This document shows positions 55,057 through 64,000 of a stretch of 64,000 nucleotides of DNA, piece by piece (the first letter of the stretch is position 1; every line of letters starts with the position of its first letter). The notes beneath the pieces are model-generated. The model was not told the origin of the DNA. It worked only from the letters and a program-made list of their open reading frames with translations, and searched no databases. The stretch spans positions 243,678 through 307,677 of the forward strand of contig NZ_VCNJ01000001.1 in NCBI RefSeq assembly GCF_005938625.1, read 5' to 3'. The stretch is from Pseudomonas fluorescens. GTDB lineage: Bacteria > Pseudomonadota > Gammaproteobacteria > Pseudomonadales > Pseudomonadaceae. Both the position numbers and the translations under genes were made by a program.

Positions 55057-58000
55057 ATGCCTGAATCCACGCCCCCTTTGCTCTTTAACGAAATCTTTAA
55101 CTCGCCTGGTCTGTGGGAGGGGTTGGGCAAAACCCACGGCCTCGACAGCAAGGATTTCGATTGGCTGGCTAACGCGAAACTGGGCACCCAGAAGTTACGC
55201 GACCAGCAATCCCCCGCGATGGTCGCCCAGCGTATTCAACTCAACGCCGGCAAGCTGCCCGCGATTACGCTGACGGGCAGTTTCATTCTCAGTGAAACCT
55301 GCGAAAAGAAACGAGCGTTCTTGTACACGCCGTACGACGGCATCAAGAAATACGAAAGCCTCACTGTCCTTAAAAGCTTGCTCGAAACGCGCTTGAACAA
55401 CGCCGAGGAAGAGGATGAAATCCTGGCGTTTCTCGCGTTATCAGAACGCAGACAGGTGGTTGAACAACGTGGCCTGACACTCACTTACGAAACCATCGCC
55501 GACGATATTTTCGACCATCAGAAAAACGCCATTCTTGCGTGCCAGCAGATTAACGCCGAAGCCGTACTGAGTGACCTCAAGCAACTGCCATCACTCTTGT
55601 CCCTGCTGGAGACGATCCTCGATGACCTGTTGCAAGATCACTTTCCCGGCATCAACCAGTCGCGCACCCGGGTCAACTTCTACACCGACGCACCATCTGC
55701 AGACACGCACAGCGCAACGACATCGGCCAGACACTGGCACGCCTCCATGAGTTTGAGTGAAGCGGTGCTGATGTTCTATCGACATCAAGACTGGCCGGCC
55801 AACCAGTTGCACGAGTTTTCCAGTCCCGCACATATTGCGACTGCCGGCGATCAGGCGATCTGGGAAGACGCACTCAAGCAAGCATCGGAAAAAATCCAGG
55901 TATTGCTGTTCAACGAAATGGAAAAGTACTGGGATACACCGGCGAAAGCCGGGTCCAAACGGCGCATTTTCTTCGGTCAGGTGCTGGAAGAACAGGTCCG
56001 GGCCGACCTGATGATCAAACGCGAAACCGGCATCATCACCGCCTCGCAATTCGCCACCTTGCATCACATGATCCGCGCCACTGCGGTGCCGAGCCGTCGG
56101 CCCACGATCGAAAATGTACGTCTCTGGGAATACGAACCCAACTATGTCGAGCTCGCCGGGTCGTTGATGATCAGTGACGCTAACGCCTACCTGTACACCC
56201 CCAGCAATGGCCTGCAGGTGCTCAAGGACTACCTGGATCTGAAAGACACGGTGTTGAGCAAGTTTCGCGCTCCCGGACATGAAGATGAATTGTATGGCCT
56301 GTTGAACCTCGAAGAGCGCAAACGCCTGGTCGGCTTCAATCGGCCGCATGTCACCGGAGAGAGCATCAGCGGCGAGATTTTCAACGTGCTGTTCGAGGCG
56401 ATCATTACCAAGCAACGACAGAACATCGAGTATGCCCTGCAGGTGTACCGGCGCAGCGATGGCGCCGTAGACATCCATGCCATGTTCGACAAGGCGCTGG
56501 ATATTCGGGCCATGGTTCACGAACGATTGCTGGAACTCGATGCCGGTGAGCGCTGGTCGACCCGGCCGGTACTGGTCGGTGTTCAGCAACCTTCCGAAGT
56601 GCTGGCACACAAAGCTGACGAGATTCGCAGATCATTGACCGGCGTCGATGCGTTGCTCACCGGAACATTCAGGAGCCAGCCAACGACGACGCCAGCGGCG
56701 CAACGCCGTTTCCTCGAAAGCATCAAGGGAAATCTTGCCCATTCACTGTTTGTAGGTGTCACCGGTGAAGCCGAGGTGCGGCTGCTCAGTGGCTCGCTCA
56801 ATGCAGCCGAGAAAGCGCTTGTCGATACCGTTTTCCATGCCGACCAACCCAGCCGTGACAATCGACGTTCACTCAATGGCTTTCGGCCTGACGCCTGGTC
56901 ACTCACGGTTGAACACCCTGGATCGAAGTCGCCATTGCCTTTGGCCCACTGTGTCCTGCTGACCGAACGTGGCGGCCTCGACGACGTGCATTCAGGCAGA
57001 ACGATCGTATGGTCGCCTGCTAAAGGGCTGGAAGTTTTTCCCGACATTTCGAGTGCCCGGCTGGCGCTCAAACGACGACTCAAGGATCCTGTGGGGCGCC
57101 TTTCTCTGCTGGAAAACCTTACCCCCCAGGATCTTCCATTCCATAAAAACTACACGTTGGGTGCCTTGCGTCTGATAGACGAGAATGTGCTGCATAACCG
57201 CGTGCAATCGGGCATCGAGCACTTCCTCGCACGCTGCGCCTGGATTCGCGAAGGACTGAAAAACGAGTCTACCCTCCCCGCAGCACTGAACAGTCTGAAA
57301 AGAACCCCCATCGACACCAATCTGCTGCGCAGCATCCACCTGGCGAAGGCAATCAATCAACAACAGTCGCTGCCCGCCTGGCTCGGCATGGCACGCATGG
57401 AGGAACAACAACTGCACCTCGAGTTGCTTGAGCAATGGCGCCGAAGTGTCGTCGACGACGAGGATTACCTCAGTGGCCTGACCTCACTCTCCGACTATGT
57501 GAACACGACGCTGAAAGCACTGCTCGACGCTCGGTTTCCAGGTAACTCCCTTGATCCGCAAGATATTCAGATCATCCCCAATCTGACGTTGGCCGGCCCT
57601 CCCCGAGCGCTGACCGAATTTGCGCTGAACCACATCAACATTGCCCAAGGCACCGGGTTCAAGGTTGCCTCGAAAACAGCCAAAGCATTGCCAACCGGTC
57701 TGGATCAGAACGCGGTACAACAGCTGTTGCTATCCCTGGCAATACCCACAACATTCGCCAACTCTGTCAGCGAAGCATTCTCGGATGGCCACGCCGGGTT
57801 CAAACAGCGCAAGCAGCGTTACCTTCGCTTGTTACCCTGGCAATTACTTCAGCACGCTCACAAGTTGAAGCTGCAACAACAATTGTCGGGCAGTGCGTTC
57901 GATTACCTGTGCCAAGTGCTGGATCTGCCGGATGGCAAAGCCCGGGCGACCGTCACAGGGGCGCATGCCGTCGTGTCGCCGCTGTCGTTGATCAAAACCG

Positions 58001-59910
58001 CAGGCGCAAACGCAGTGCAGGCGCTCGGTTTGTACATCATCGGTCCCGGCAGCGGACATCAAGGTCCGCTGGTACTTTACGCACCCTACGCGGATCAGCT
58101 GTTTCGCGAGTTTGCCGATGAAGCTAGCGTCATTGGCGCCGTGAACACGCCGGGCAGTTTTCAGGATCTGGTGATTCGGCGACTGCCCGAGGCACAGCAG
58201 CAAGTGTTTCGCGGGCTATTGCAATCGAGTGCGGGAGAGAACAGTGAAATGAAACTGTCCAGCACCCCCATTAGCGGCAACCTTTTGTACAGGTTGTTCA
58301 GTGACAACCTCACGCTGCTACCACAGTTGCTCAATTGCCAGTCGCAGAGCAATGCGCAATCGGATTGGGAAGCCGCTAAACACCTGTTCAGTCAGGGTAT
58401 TCATCTGACCTCGGGGCTGTTGCCGGGCAAACTCTCCTACCTGACATTTCTTTGGCAGGCCTACAAAGCGTTCAAGGATTCTGCGGAAAACCTGCAGGAG
58501 CATCATTGGTCACAAGCGCTCAAGTCATTTATCGCAGGCGCCGTGCAGATGCTGAGTCTGGGACGACTGTCGATGATGGAGTCCCACTCGGCGAACGCAG
58601 CAACGCCGGTTCCGGCAACGTCTCCCGGCTCCGCTCCAGCCAGTACCGACGTCGTCGACACCACCTCCAAGCCACCCATGCCCATTGCTCCTGCCTGGTC
58701 AAAGCTCAGAATCACTTCGCCGTTGCGCACTGCGCTGCAATGCTTTGAAAATAACGCCGTGGCGCTGGAAGACCTCAAGCAGGATACGAAAACCGGCACA
58801 TTTGAAGACCCGGTCAGCAAACTCACCTATACCGCCATTGAGGGTAAGGTGGTTCGAGTTGAACAGCCGGGCGTGGCGTGGAGAATCGTCAACGATGAAA
58901 CTCCCGGCCCCTCATTGGTACAGAGTGGCTCGCAGCTAGTGCTGGCGCCCGACCGTCACGCGGTGCATTACGGCAAAGCAATTTCGAAACTGCACAAGCG
59001 CTACAGCGTGGAACTGGAGCGCCGGGCGATGATAAACATAGAAGCCCGGGGCATGAACGATATACGGCACCATTACCCACGCAAGGCACGGGTTATCCAG
59101 CAAGCTGTCGACCTTGCCCGCTTTTATGCGTTTAACAGCCTGCATAACCTCGCGCAATTGAAAGCCAATGTGCCTGGCAGTCGACTGGATGGCTTTCTCA
59201 GGGTTTTTTTCAATGTTTCTCAGGTCGACGCCAACTTGCTGAGCAAACTCAACAAGGCCATAGTCCCCATCTGCAAAGCGCTGGTAGACCCCAATGACAA
59301 TCTGATGAACACCGAACGCTTCGTCGTGGGATCCAACGCCTACCATTCATCCATCATCGCGTTTGTGCTGACCAACGATGAGAAGAAAATGGTGCACTTC
59401 ACGGAAAACTTCTTCTACCCACAGCTCGACTGGTACGAGCCGGTATTATCTGAAGCGTTTGATATCGACGGCCATTCTCAAGCCGCAACACTGATTCACG
59501 AGTTTGCCCATCAATACTCCAAAGCCGAAGATATTGCTTCGCTGGAGGCGCGCCGACCGTTTCATGATCTGATTGCAACGTTCACTTCTTACGGGCGCGC
59601 CATACAAGACGATTTGATCAGATTTCAGTCCCAGGCACTGTCGCTGACCACACCGCGGGAAGAGTTGTTTGCAAGATGGAGTAAAAAGCATGGCTCGTAT
59701 GTGAGCCTGGATAAACTCGAGGGCGCTGAAGACCTCGGCAAGGAAATCCTCACACTGACCCTCAGCCCGGACATGGACAAGGCGCGCGACGCGTTTCTGG
59801 ATCAGGGCTCAGCCGATATACGTATCAATGTAATCCTGCGCAACGCCGATTCAATTGCCCGTCTTATTTGCGAGATGGGCCGTCAACTGGAACCCGTGCC
59901 ACTTCTCTGA
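55057..59910 (+). CDS. Large dermonecrotic-toxin-domain-like protein with C-terminal HExxH site, 1617 aa
   Basis: This is one of the big Pseudomonas proteins annotated as dermonecrotic-toxin-domain containing. There is no Sec signal. At least three segments with an internal pattern (hydrophobic strand, then LYTPxxG, then FxSLxxLKxxLxxRL) recur at about residues 71, 366 and 631, and a weaker one near 989, so the N-terminal two thirds are modular. A Gly/Ala/Pro-rich linker lies at about 1175-1215. The C-terminal part holds a zinc-protease motif HEFAH at 1481-1485, inside AATLIHEFAHQYSKAEDIAS. It is followed by an Asp that could be the third ligand, as in aspzincins. Codon use looks less GC-rich than that of the neighbours. 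It stands alone; the ATG at 55057 was chosen over a TTG at 55051. Export route and target are unknown. Confidence 0.75.
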   Translation: MPESTPPLLFNEIFNSPGLWEGLGKTHGLDSKDFDWLANAKLGTQKLRDQQSPAMVAQRIQLNAGKLPAITLTGSFILSETCEKKRAFLYTPYDGIKKYESLTVLKSLLETRLNNAEEEDEILAFLALSERRQVVEQRGLTLTYETIADDIFDHQKNAILACQQINAEAVLSDLKQLPSLLSLLETILDDLLQDHFPGINQSRTRVNFYTDAPSADTHSATTSARHWHASMSLSEAVLMFYRHQDWPANQLHEFSSPAHIATAGDQAIWEDALKQASEKIQVLLFNEMEKYWDTPAKAGSKRRIFFGQVLEEQVRADLMIKRETGIITASQFATLHHMIRATAVPSRRPTIENVRLWEYEPNYVELAGSLMISDANAYLYTPSNGLQVLKDYLDLKDTVLSKFRAPGHEDELYGLLNLEERKRLVGFNRPHVTGESISGEIFNVLFEAIITKQRQNIEYALQVYRRSDGAVDIHAMFDKALDIRAMVHERLLELDAGERWSTRPVLVGVQQPSEVLAHKADEIRRSLTGVDALLTGTFRSQPTTTPAAQRRFLESIKGNLAHSLFVGVTGEAEVRLLSGSLNAAEKALVDTVFHADQPSRDNRRSLNGFRPDAWSLTVEHPGSKSPLPLAHCVLLTERGGLDDVHSGRTIVWSPAKGLEVFPDISSARLALKRRLKDPVGRLSLLENLTPQDLPFHKNYTLGALRLIDENVLHNRVQSGIEHFLARCAWIREGLKNESTLPAALNSLKRTPIDTNLLRSIHLAKAINQQQSLPAWLGMARMEEQQLHLELLEQWRRSVVDDEDYLSGLTSLSDYVNTTLKALLDARFPGNSLDPQDIQIIPNLTLAGPPRALTEFALNHINIAQGTGFKVASKTAKALPTGLDQNAVQQLLLSLAIPTTFANSVSEAFSDGHAGFKQRKQRYLRLLPWQLLQHAHKLKLQQQLSGSAFDYLCQVLDLPDGKARATVTGAHAVVSPLSLIKTAGANAVQALGLYIIGPGSGHQGPLVLYAPYADQLFREFADEASVIGAVNTPGSFQDLVIRRLPEAQQQVFRGLLQSSAGENSEMKLSSTPISGNLLYRLFSDNLTLLPQLLNCQSQSNAQSDWEAAKHLFSQGIHLTSGLLPGKLSYLTFLWQAYKAFKDSAENLQEHHWSQALKSFIAGAVQMLSLGRLSMMESHSANAATPVPATSPGSAPASTDVVDTTSKPPMPIAPAWSKLRITSPLRTALQCFENNAVALEDLKQDTKTGTFEDPVSKLTYTAIEGKVVRVEQPGVAWRIVNDETPGPSLVQSGSQLVLAPDRHAVHYGKAISKLHKRYSVELERRAMINIEARGMNDIRHHYPRKARVIQQAVDLARFYAFNSLHNLAQLKANVPGSRLDGFLRVFFNVSQVDANLLSKLNKAIVPICKALVDPNDNLMNTERFVVGSNAYHSSIIAFVLTNDEKKMVHFTENFFYPQLDWYEPVLSEAFDIDGHSQAATLIHEFAHQYSKAEDIASLEARRPFHDLIATFTSYGRAIQDDLIRFQSQALSLTTPREELFARWSKKHGSYVSLDKLEGAEDLGKEILTLTLSPDMDKARDAFLDQGSADIRINVILRNADSIARLICEMGRQLEPVPLL

Positions 59911-59918
59911 ACACACAA

Positions 59919-59946
59919 AAAAGCGCAGGTCGGAACCTGCGCTTTT
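59919..59946. terminator. Bidirectional terminator between toxin-like and PepSY genes
   Basis: AAAAGCGCAGGT, four bases, ACCTGCGCTTTT is a perfect 12-base stem. It has A/T runs on both sides and lies between two convergent genes. Confidence 0.88.
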
Positions 59947-59971
59947 GATCGGTCATGGTCCGGGCCGAAAC

Positions 59972-60241
59972 TCAGTCCTTCTGATCGCGCAATACATTGC
60001 CCGACGCCCCGTCGATGCGGAACTCGTAGACAACGCCATCAGCCTTGCGCCCTTCGCCCTTCCAGTAGCCGTTGTTGTCGGCCTCGATTTCATAGACCTC
60101 GACGTAACCAGCCTTGGTTTTGACGATCTCGATGGCTTTTTCGATGGTGACCCAGCCTGCGCCCGGCCGGTCAGCCAGCGCTGCGCCCGCACTGAGCAAA
60201 CCGGCAGTGGCGATTAAGGCTGCGAATGTATTTTTGATCAT
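59972..60241 (-). CDS. PepSY-domain exported protein, 89 aa
   Basis: A signal peptide (MIKNTFAALIATAGLLSAGA, cleavage after ALA) precedes one PepSY domain. The domain has the typical order IEKAIEIVKTKAGYVEVYEI, then GRKADGVVYEFRIDGASGNV. PepSY domains are small periplasmic modules that inhibit proteases or bind metals or other envelope partners. The start has TGGAG seven bases upstream. It is divergent from the FpvR-like gene and convergent with the large toxin-like protein. Whether it binds the HExxH domain of that neighbour is speculation. Confidence 0.85.
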   Translation of the reverse strand: MIKNTFAALIATAGLLSAGAALADRPGAGWVTIEKAIEIVKTKAGYVEVYEIEADNNGYWKGEGRKADGVVYEFRIDGASGNVLRDQKD

Positions 60242-60393
60242 TTTTTCACTCCATTTGTGGATAGTGGTCATTGGCGTCCTGCTTTTTGGGTGCCTGAGCG
60301 AAAAATAAGTTCCACTTTGATGGGTAAATGCCATGACGGTTGTTCTCGGTCACTTCCCGACAAGGTTAGAATGTGCGAAATCAGGACGAGTCA

Positions 60394-61395
60394 ATGACCC
60401 AAGACACCCTCTCGGAAGCCGAATACGATGCGATCACCGATGCCGCTGCGCATTGGTGCATGCGTTTGCACGCCGCCGACTGCACGGACGAAGAGCATCG
60501 CGCGTTCAAGCAATGGCACGACGCACATCCACTGCATGCGTTCGAATATGAAGCCATGCTGGAAATCTGGGACGTGGCGGAACACTTGCCTCGTCCGGAA
60601 TCTGCGTCAGGCGTGCCAGCGCCGCGACCTTCGCGCTCATGGCGTCAATTCGCCGTTGCAGCCGGTGTCTGTGCGCTCGCCCTGCCACTGGCCGCTTACA
60701 CTGGCTGGAACCTGGGCTGGCTGCCCGACAGCTATGAGCATTTTGCCGCCACCGATAATGTCCGGCAGGTCACGCTCAGTGATGGCAGCCAGATCGAACT
60801 GAACCTCAACACCGACCTGACCTTCAGCAATTACAAGGACGAGCGCCGGGTCACCCTGAAAAAAGGTGAAGCGTTCTTTACGGTCAGTCACGACATGGCC
60901 CACCCGTTTGTCGTCCGCGCAGGCGAAGGCAAGATCCGGGTCACGGGGACACGCTTCAACGTCTGGATGTATCAGGACCAGGTGCGCGTGAACCTGATCG
61001 AAGGTTCGGTGCTGGTCACCAGCAATCGCTCGTTGCCAGGCGACGGCTTGCGCCTCGGCCCGTCGATGCAGGCACGTTACAAGCAAGGCGATTACATGCC
61101 GCAGATCAGCCAGACTTACGCCAGCGACACTTCACTGGCGTGGCGCAATGGCAAACTGGTGCTGGATAACCTCGCGTTGAGCGAAGCACTGCCACTGATC
61201 AATCGGTATCTGAGCAATCCACTCGAACTGGCTGATAACAGCACCGGTTCGATTCGCGTGGGTGGCATCTACAACATCAAAGAGTTAAGCAACCTCGCCA
61301 ACAGCCTGCCCAAAGTGCTGCCGGTCTACCTGAGCCGTAACAAGGAAGGTAACCCGGTGATCAACTCGATACCGCAACAGCCGCCAAAAAGCTGA
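60394..61395 (+). CDS. FecR/FpvR-like transmembrane anti-sigma factor, 333 aa
   Basis: The N-terminal cytoplasmic part has the FecR signature: ITDAAAHWCMRLHAADCTDE, then AFKQWHDAHPLHAFEYEAML. One transmembrane helix follows at about 83-105 (FAVAAGVCALALPLAAYTGW). The periplasmic FecR domain carries VTLSDGSQIELNLNTDLTFS, KGEAFFTVSHDMAHPFVVRA and GEGKIRVTGTRFNVW. Its length is close to that of FpvR, which holds back the sigma factors PvdS and FpvI until pyoverdine binds FpvA. Convergence with pvdQ supports this role. No sigma gene is adjacent, so I leave the symbol blank. The ATG at 60394 has AGGA eight bases upstream. Confidence 0.85.
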   Translation: MTQDTLSEAEYDAITDAAAHWCMRLHAADCTDEEHRAFKQWHDAHPLHAFEYEAMLEIWDVAEHLPRPESASGVPAPRPSRSWRQFAVAAGVCALALPLAAYTGWNLGWLPDSYEHFAATDNVRQVTLSDGSQIELNLNTDLTFSNYKDERRVTLKKGEAFFTVSHDMAHPFVVRAGEGKIRVTGTRFNVWMYQDQVRVNLIEGSVLVTSNRSLPGDGLRLGPSMQARYKQGDYMPQISQTYASDTSLAWRNGKLVLDNLALSEALPLINRYLSNPLELADNSTGSIRVGGIYNIKELSNLANSLPKVLPVYLSRNKEGNPVINSIPQQPPKS

Positions 61396-61427
61396 AGGCC
61401 GCATCCCTTGCAGGATGCGGCCTTCAG
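61392..61427. terminator. Strong bidirectional stem between the FpvR-like and pvdQ genes
   Basis: CTGAAGGCCGCATCC, six bases, GGATGCGGCCTTCAG is a perfect 15-base stem. It includes the TGA stop of the FpvR-like gene and has no T-run. It lies between convergent genes and could serve both. Confidence 0.6.
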
Positions 61428-61451
61428 GCTCGTCACCAGTAACGCTCAGGT

Positions 61452-63797
61452 TTATTGAGCGGCAACGTTCCCGGCCTTGTCCAGCGTCTCACGAACAGTC
61501 TGCACCTGATACTGCGGGTCAGCCTGAATCTGCTGCTCGGTGAACGGCAGCACACTCCACTGTTTCTTCGAGAACGCCTCGGTCTGGTCCCGCGAATGCT
61601 TCGACGCCGGATCGCTCGACAGCGAAAACGCCAGCAGCCCTTGGGCGTGCGGGCCCTTGTCGTCAAAGGTCACGACTTGCAGGTAGCTGGTGCCACTGAC
61701 CACTTCGAGTTTGCCATCCTCACGGGGCACGCTCTGAATGGCGTTGTAGATTCCGAGGGTAGCCGGCCCGCCGTGAATCGGCGTCTGTTGCCCGCCACTG
61801 CTGACCACCTGGATATCACCCCAGCGGGTTTGCGGCGTGAGGCCCATTTTTGTACTCGATTCGACCGACGCCAGCATGGCCTCACGCAACGCCTTGGCCA
61901 CCGCTGGCTGCTCGACTGCGAGGCCACGCGGAGTGTGTTGCGCATCCTTGGGATCGAACGCCACGCGCCAGACATCCGGCGAAGCCTGCAAGGCCTGCAT
62001 GATGTTCTGGAAGTGCACCAGGCCCACGCCCGAATCGAGATTGGCGCGGCCATCCCAGGCCTTGAGGTTGACGCAAACCGGTTTAAGGGCCTGAGCATCG
62101 GCGCCGAGGTCAGCAGCACAGAACTTCAACAGATCCGGCACCACCTGCGTCGCCAGATACACCTGATCGTCCATCACCATCTGCTGCAGATCCTTCACCG
62201 CTAACGGCCCTTTCTTGCTCAGTGTGCTCAAACGATCCAGAGCAAACCGGGCGCGCAAGCCCAGCGGCTGGCCATCCTGACTGATCAACGGCGAGAAACC
62301 GGTAAGTGGCTGCGCCGGGTTGGCCAGCCACGCCGAGTCATTGGAGTGCTGGACGAAATCCTTGCGCAGCAGTTGCGGTAATTGGCTGGAGGCATAAATG
62401 CCTTTCTGCGCAGCTTGCGGGTCGATGTCCCATGCGCAGGCACTGTTGGAGCCGTCGAGCACGATCATTTGTGTGCCGATACGCGGGTCGCTGCATTTGG
62501 CCAGTTTCTCGGCGTTGACGTTCGGCACCACCGACAGGTTCATGTACAGCGTCTGGCCTTTGTCATCGACGGCCAGGGTGTTGACCCACGGAATACCTTG
62601 AATCTTGTGCACTGAATCCTGCAGTTCCTGAAGCGTGGACGCCTGATTCATCGTGTACCACTGGTTCAGCACCCGATCATTGTCGATATTGGCATCGCGC
62701 AAGCTGTAGGCGAACTGATTGTCCCAGTCGAGCTTGCCCGGCCATTGCACAACCGGCCCGAATTGCGAGCTGTAGACATCACGCGAGACCGGCACCACTT
62801 GCCCGTCGGCCTGTTTCACCTGCACGGTGACGGTTTGTTTGTTCAACGGCAGAGATTTGCCATCGAGCAGATAACGGGTGGAATCCTTCGGGTCGAGGTG
62901 CAGACGATAGAGCGTGAAATGTTTCGATGAATCGACCGTGTGCGTCCAGGCCAGGTGCTGATTGAAGCCGATATTGATCATCGGCAGGCCCGGCAAGGCA
63001 GCGCCCATGACGTCGAGTTTGCCGGGAATGGTCAGGTGCATCTGATAAAAGCGCATGCCCCCGACCCAAGGGAAGTGCGGGTTAGCCAGCAACATCCCGC
63101 GCCCGTTGAATGAGCGCTCGCTGCCCACCGCGACAGCGTTACTGCCACGGTCCAGGGCAAAGCGCTGCTGACGCGCATCGGCCAACTGATAGGCCTGCAC
63201 GTCTTGTTCGATTGCGGCGCTCGCATGCGGCGGTGTAGCACCGGCCAACGCTTCGGCGAACTGGCCGACACCGCCCTCGACCAACAGACGGCGGGTCAGC
63301 TTCACCAGATCTTCCGGTGCAATATCTCGCACCCACTCGCCCTGACACTGTTGCGGCAAGCCTTGCGGACGGCGCTCGGCCAGATAACGGTTGTAGCCGG
63401 CGGCATAACCCTCGACCAGATCACGCACCTGCGCAGGTTGCGCCTGCCAGAACGCCTTGACCGCTTCAGGCGTATTGAGCCAGTTAAAGAACACGTCGCT
63501 GACGCGGTTTTCGCGTTGTTCGACGGTGAACTGATCCGGGCCGAAGTAACGGGAACGCTGGCCATTGACCGTCACGATCTCGTTGGCCAACAGGCACAGA
63601 TTGTCCTGCGCATAGGCATAACCGATACCAAAACCCAGCCCGCGCTCGTCTTGCGCGCGGATATGCGGCACGCCAAAAGCAGTGCGGCGAATATCGGCGC
63701 TGACATCCGCGGCCGGGCTGAACGCATGGGCCGAACCACTCAGGCCAAAAACCACGCCGGCCAAGGTCAGTCCGGTTAACTGTCTGGAAATAATCAC
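61452..63797 (-). CDS. pvdQ: Acyl-homoserine-lactone/pyoverdine-maturation acylase PvdQ, 781 aa
   Basis: This is a secreted N-terminal nucleophile hydrolase of the penicillin-acylase family. The GTG at 63797 has an AGGAG site and gives a signal peptide ([20 protein letters not shown], cleavage after AHA). The alpha chain contains [20 protein letters not shown]. Self-cleavage should occur before Ser219 in [12 protein letters not shown], the beta-chain nucleophile. The beta chain keeps [20 protein letters not shown] and [20 protein letters not shown]. PvdQ removes the fatty-acyl chain from pyoverdine precursors in the periplasm and can also hydrolyse long-chain acyl-homoserine lactones. It is convergent with the FpvR-like gene. 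Confidence 0.86.
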   Translation of the reverse strand: MIISRQLTGLTLAGVVFGLSGSAHAFSPAADVSADIRRTAFGVPHIRAQDERGLGFGIGYAYAQDNLCLLANEIVTVNGQRSRYFGPDQFTVEQRENRVSDVFFNWLNTPEAVKAFWQAQPAQVRDLVEGYAAGYNRYLAERRPQGLPQQCQGEWVRDIAPEDLVKLTRRLLVEGGVGQFAEALAGATPPHASAAIEQDVQAYQLADARQQRFALDRGSNAVAVGSERSFNGRGMLLANPHFPWVGGMRFYQMHLTIPGKLDVMGAALPGLPMINIGFNQHLAWTHTVDSSKHFTLYRLHLDPKDSTRYLLDGKSLPLNKQTVTVQVKQADGQVVPVSRDVYSSQFGPVVQWPGKLDWDNQFAYSLRDANIDNDRVLNQWYTMNQASTLQELQDSVHKIQGIPWVNTLAVDDKGQTLYMNLSVVPNVNAEKLAKCSDPRIGTQMIVLDGSNSACAWDIDPQAAQKGIYASSQLPQLLRKDFVQHSNDSAWLANPAQPLTGFSPLISQDGQPLGLRARFALDRLSTLSKKGPLAVKDLQQMVMDDQVYLATQVVPDLLKFCAADLGADAQALKPVCVNLKAWDGRANLDSGVGLVHFQNIMQALQASPDVWRVAFDPKDAQHTPRGLAVEQPAVAKALREAMLASVESSTKMGLTPQTRWGDIQVVSSGGQQTPIHGGPATLGIYNAIQSVPREDGKLEVVSGTSYLQVVTFDDKGPHAQGLLAFSLSSDPASKHSRDQTEAFSKKQWSVLPFTEQQIQADPQYQVQTVRETLDKAGNVAAQ

Positions 63798-63952
63798 GCT
63801 CGCTCCTGATCGACATGCCAAAGAGCGGATCCGGCGCTGACGCGGACCCGCCCTGGAAACACCCACGCGTCCACGCGCAATGAGCCTGTCGAAGAAACGA
63901 AGTCAGAGGAAAAAATTTAGGCACTCCACGCAATCCCCCGAACGCAAAATCA

Positions 63953-64000
63953 AAAGCCCCTCACCCTAGCCCTCTCCCGAAGGGAGAGGGAACTGACCGA
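63953..64000 (-). repeat. Dispersed intergenic repeat (copy 3 of 3, cut by the window end)
   Basis: AGCCCCTCACCCTAGCCCTC followed by TCCCGAAGGGAGAGGGAACT is the reverse complement of the end of the element at 41068-41252, with small changes. The element continues beyond the window. Confidence 0.75.

Noticed and set aside
55057..59910. Reading the large gene as part of a Tc-type insecticidal complex
   Set aside because: No TcA/TcB/TcC-type motifs (RHS repeats, VRP1-like region) and no neighbouring tc genes are seen.

Overview
The window is chromosomal DNA of a Pseudomonas, most likely of the P. fluorescens group. The evidence is high GC coding bias, dispersed intergenic REP-type repeats of the kind seen in fluorescent pseudomonads, and recognisable Pseudomonas families: OprD porin, PvdQ acylase, an FpvR-like anti-sigma factor, DpkA and a Pf-5-type nitrilase. 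There are no tRNA or rRNA genes, no prophage or insertion sequence, and no CRISPR array. The 5' end cuts off a response regulator, and the 3' end lies in a dispersed repeat.

Layout. Positions 1-6.8 kb hold a response-regulator fragment, a DUF3313 lipoprotein, the osmolyte transporter ProP, a LysR regulator divergent from a small NAD(P)-binding reductase, a DUF502 membrane protein, and a two-gene periplasmic operon on the minus strand. Positions 7.0-24.2 kb are the most striking part. A roughly 3770-residue surface protein (LEPR motif, DUF4347, many DUF11-like repeats, an SdrD B-like module, a cadherin-like module and 11 VCBS repeats) is followed by four tightly coupled genes: a TolC-family lipoprotein, a soluble HlyD-type adaptor, a GAF-like/HlyD membrane hybrid and a PqqD-like/M50 zinc protease/HlyD hybrid. 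No ABC ATPase is present in the cluster. I infer a dedicated export, processing or anchoring system for the giant protein that departs from the classical type I pattern.

Positions 24.2-30.7 kb carry an AspT-type exchanger, an MscS-like channel, an AI-2E/PerM-family protein, a FadL-family porin and a TetR regulator. Positions 30.9-36.1 kb carry a class-III aminotransferase, an unusual amidase-signature protein and an OprD porin, separated by dense REP-type hairpins. Positions 36.3-40.9 kb carry an operon of three overlapping lipoprotein genes, a TonB-dependent siderophore receptor and a 69-residue exported protein. Positions 41.2-49.8 kb carry a GNAT/DinB/AFG1 operon, an aldo-keto reductase, agmatinase SpeB with a polyamine-binding protein and a divergent LysR, then an NCS2 purine permease. 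Positions 49.8-55 kb carry a LEA14-like lipoprotein, a RimJ-type acetyltransferase, a nitrilase divergent from its LysR regulator, two small proteins and DpkA.

Positions 55-64 kb carry a 1617-residue protein resembling Pseudomonas dermonecrotic-toxin-domain proteins with a C-terminal HExxH site. A PepSY protein, an FpvR-like anti-sigma factor without an adjacent sigma gene, and the pyoverdine-maturation acylase PvdQ follow. Nitrogen and polyamine metabolism (SpeB, the binding protein, the class-III aminotransferase, the nitrilase, DpkA) and iron acquisition (TonB receptor, FpvR-like protein, PvdQ) are the main metabolic themes. The surface-protein cluster and the large toxin-like protein are the main accessory functions.
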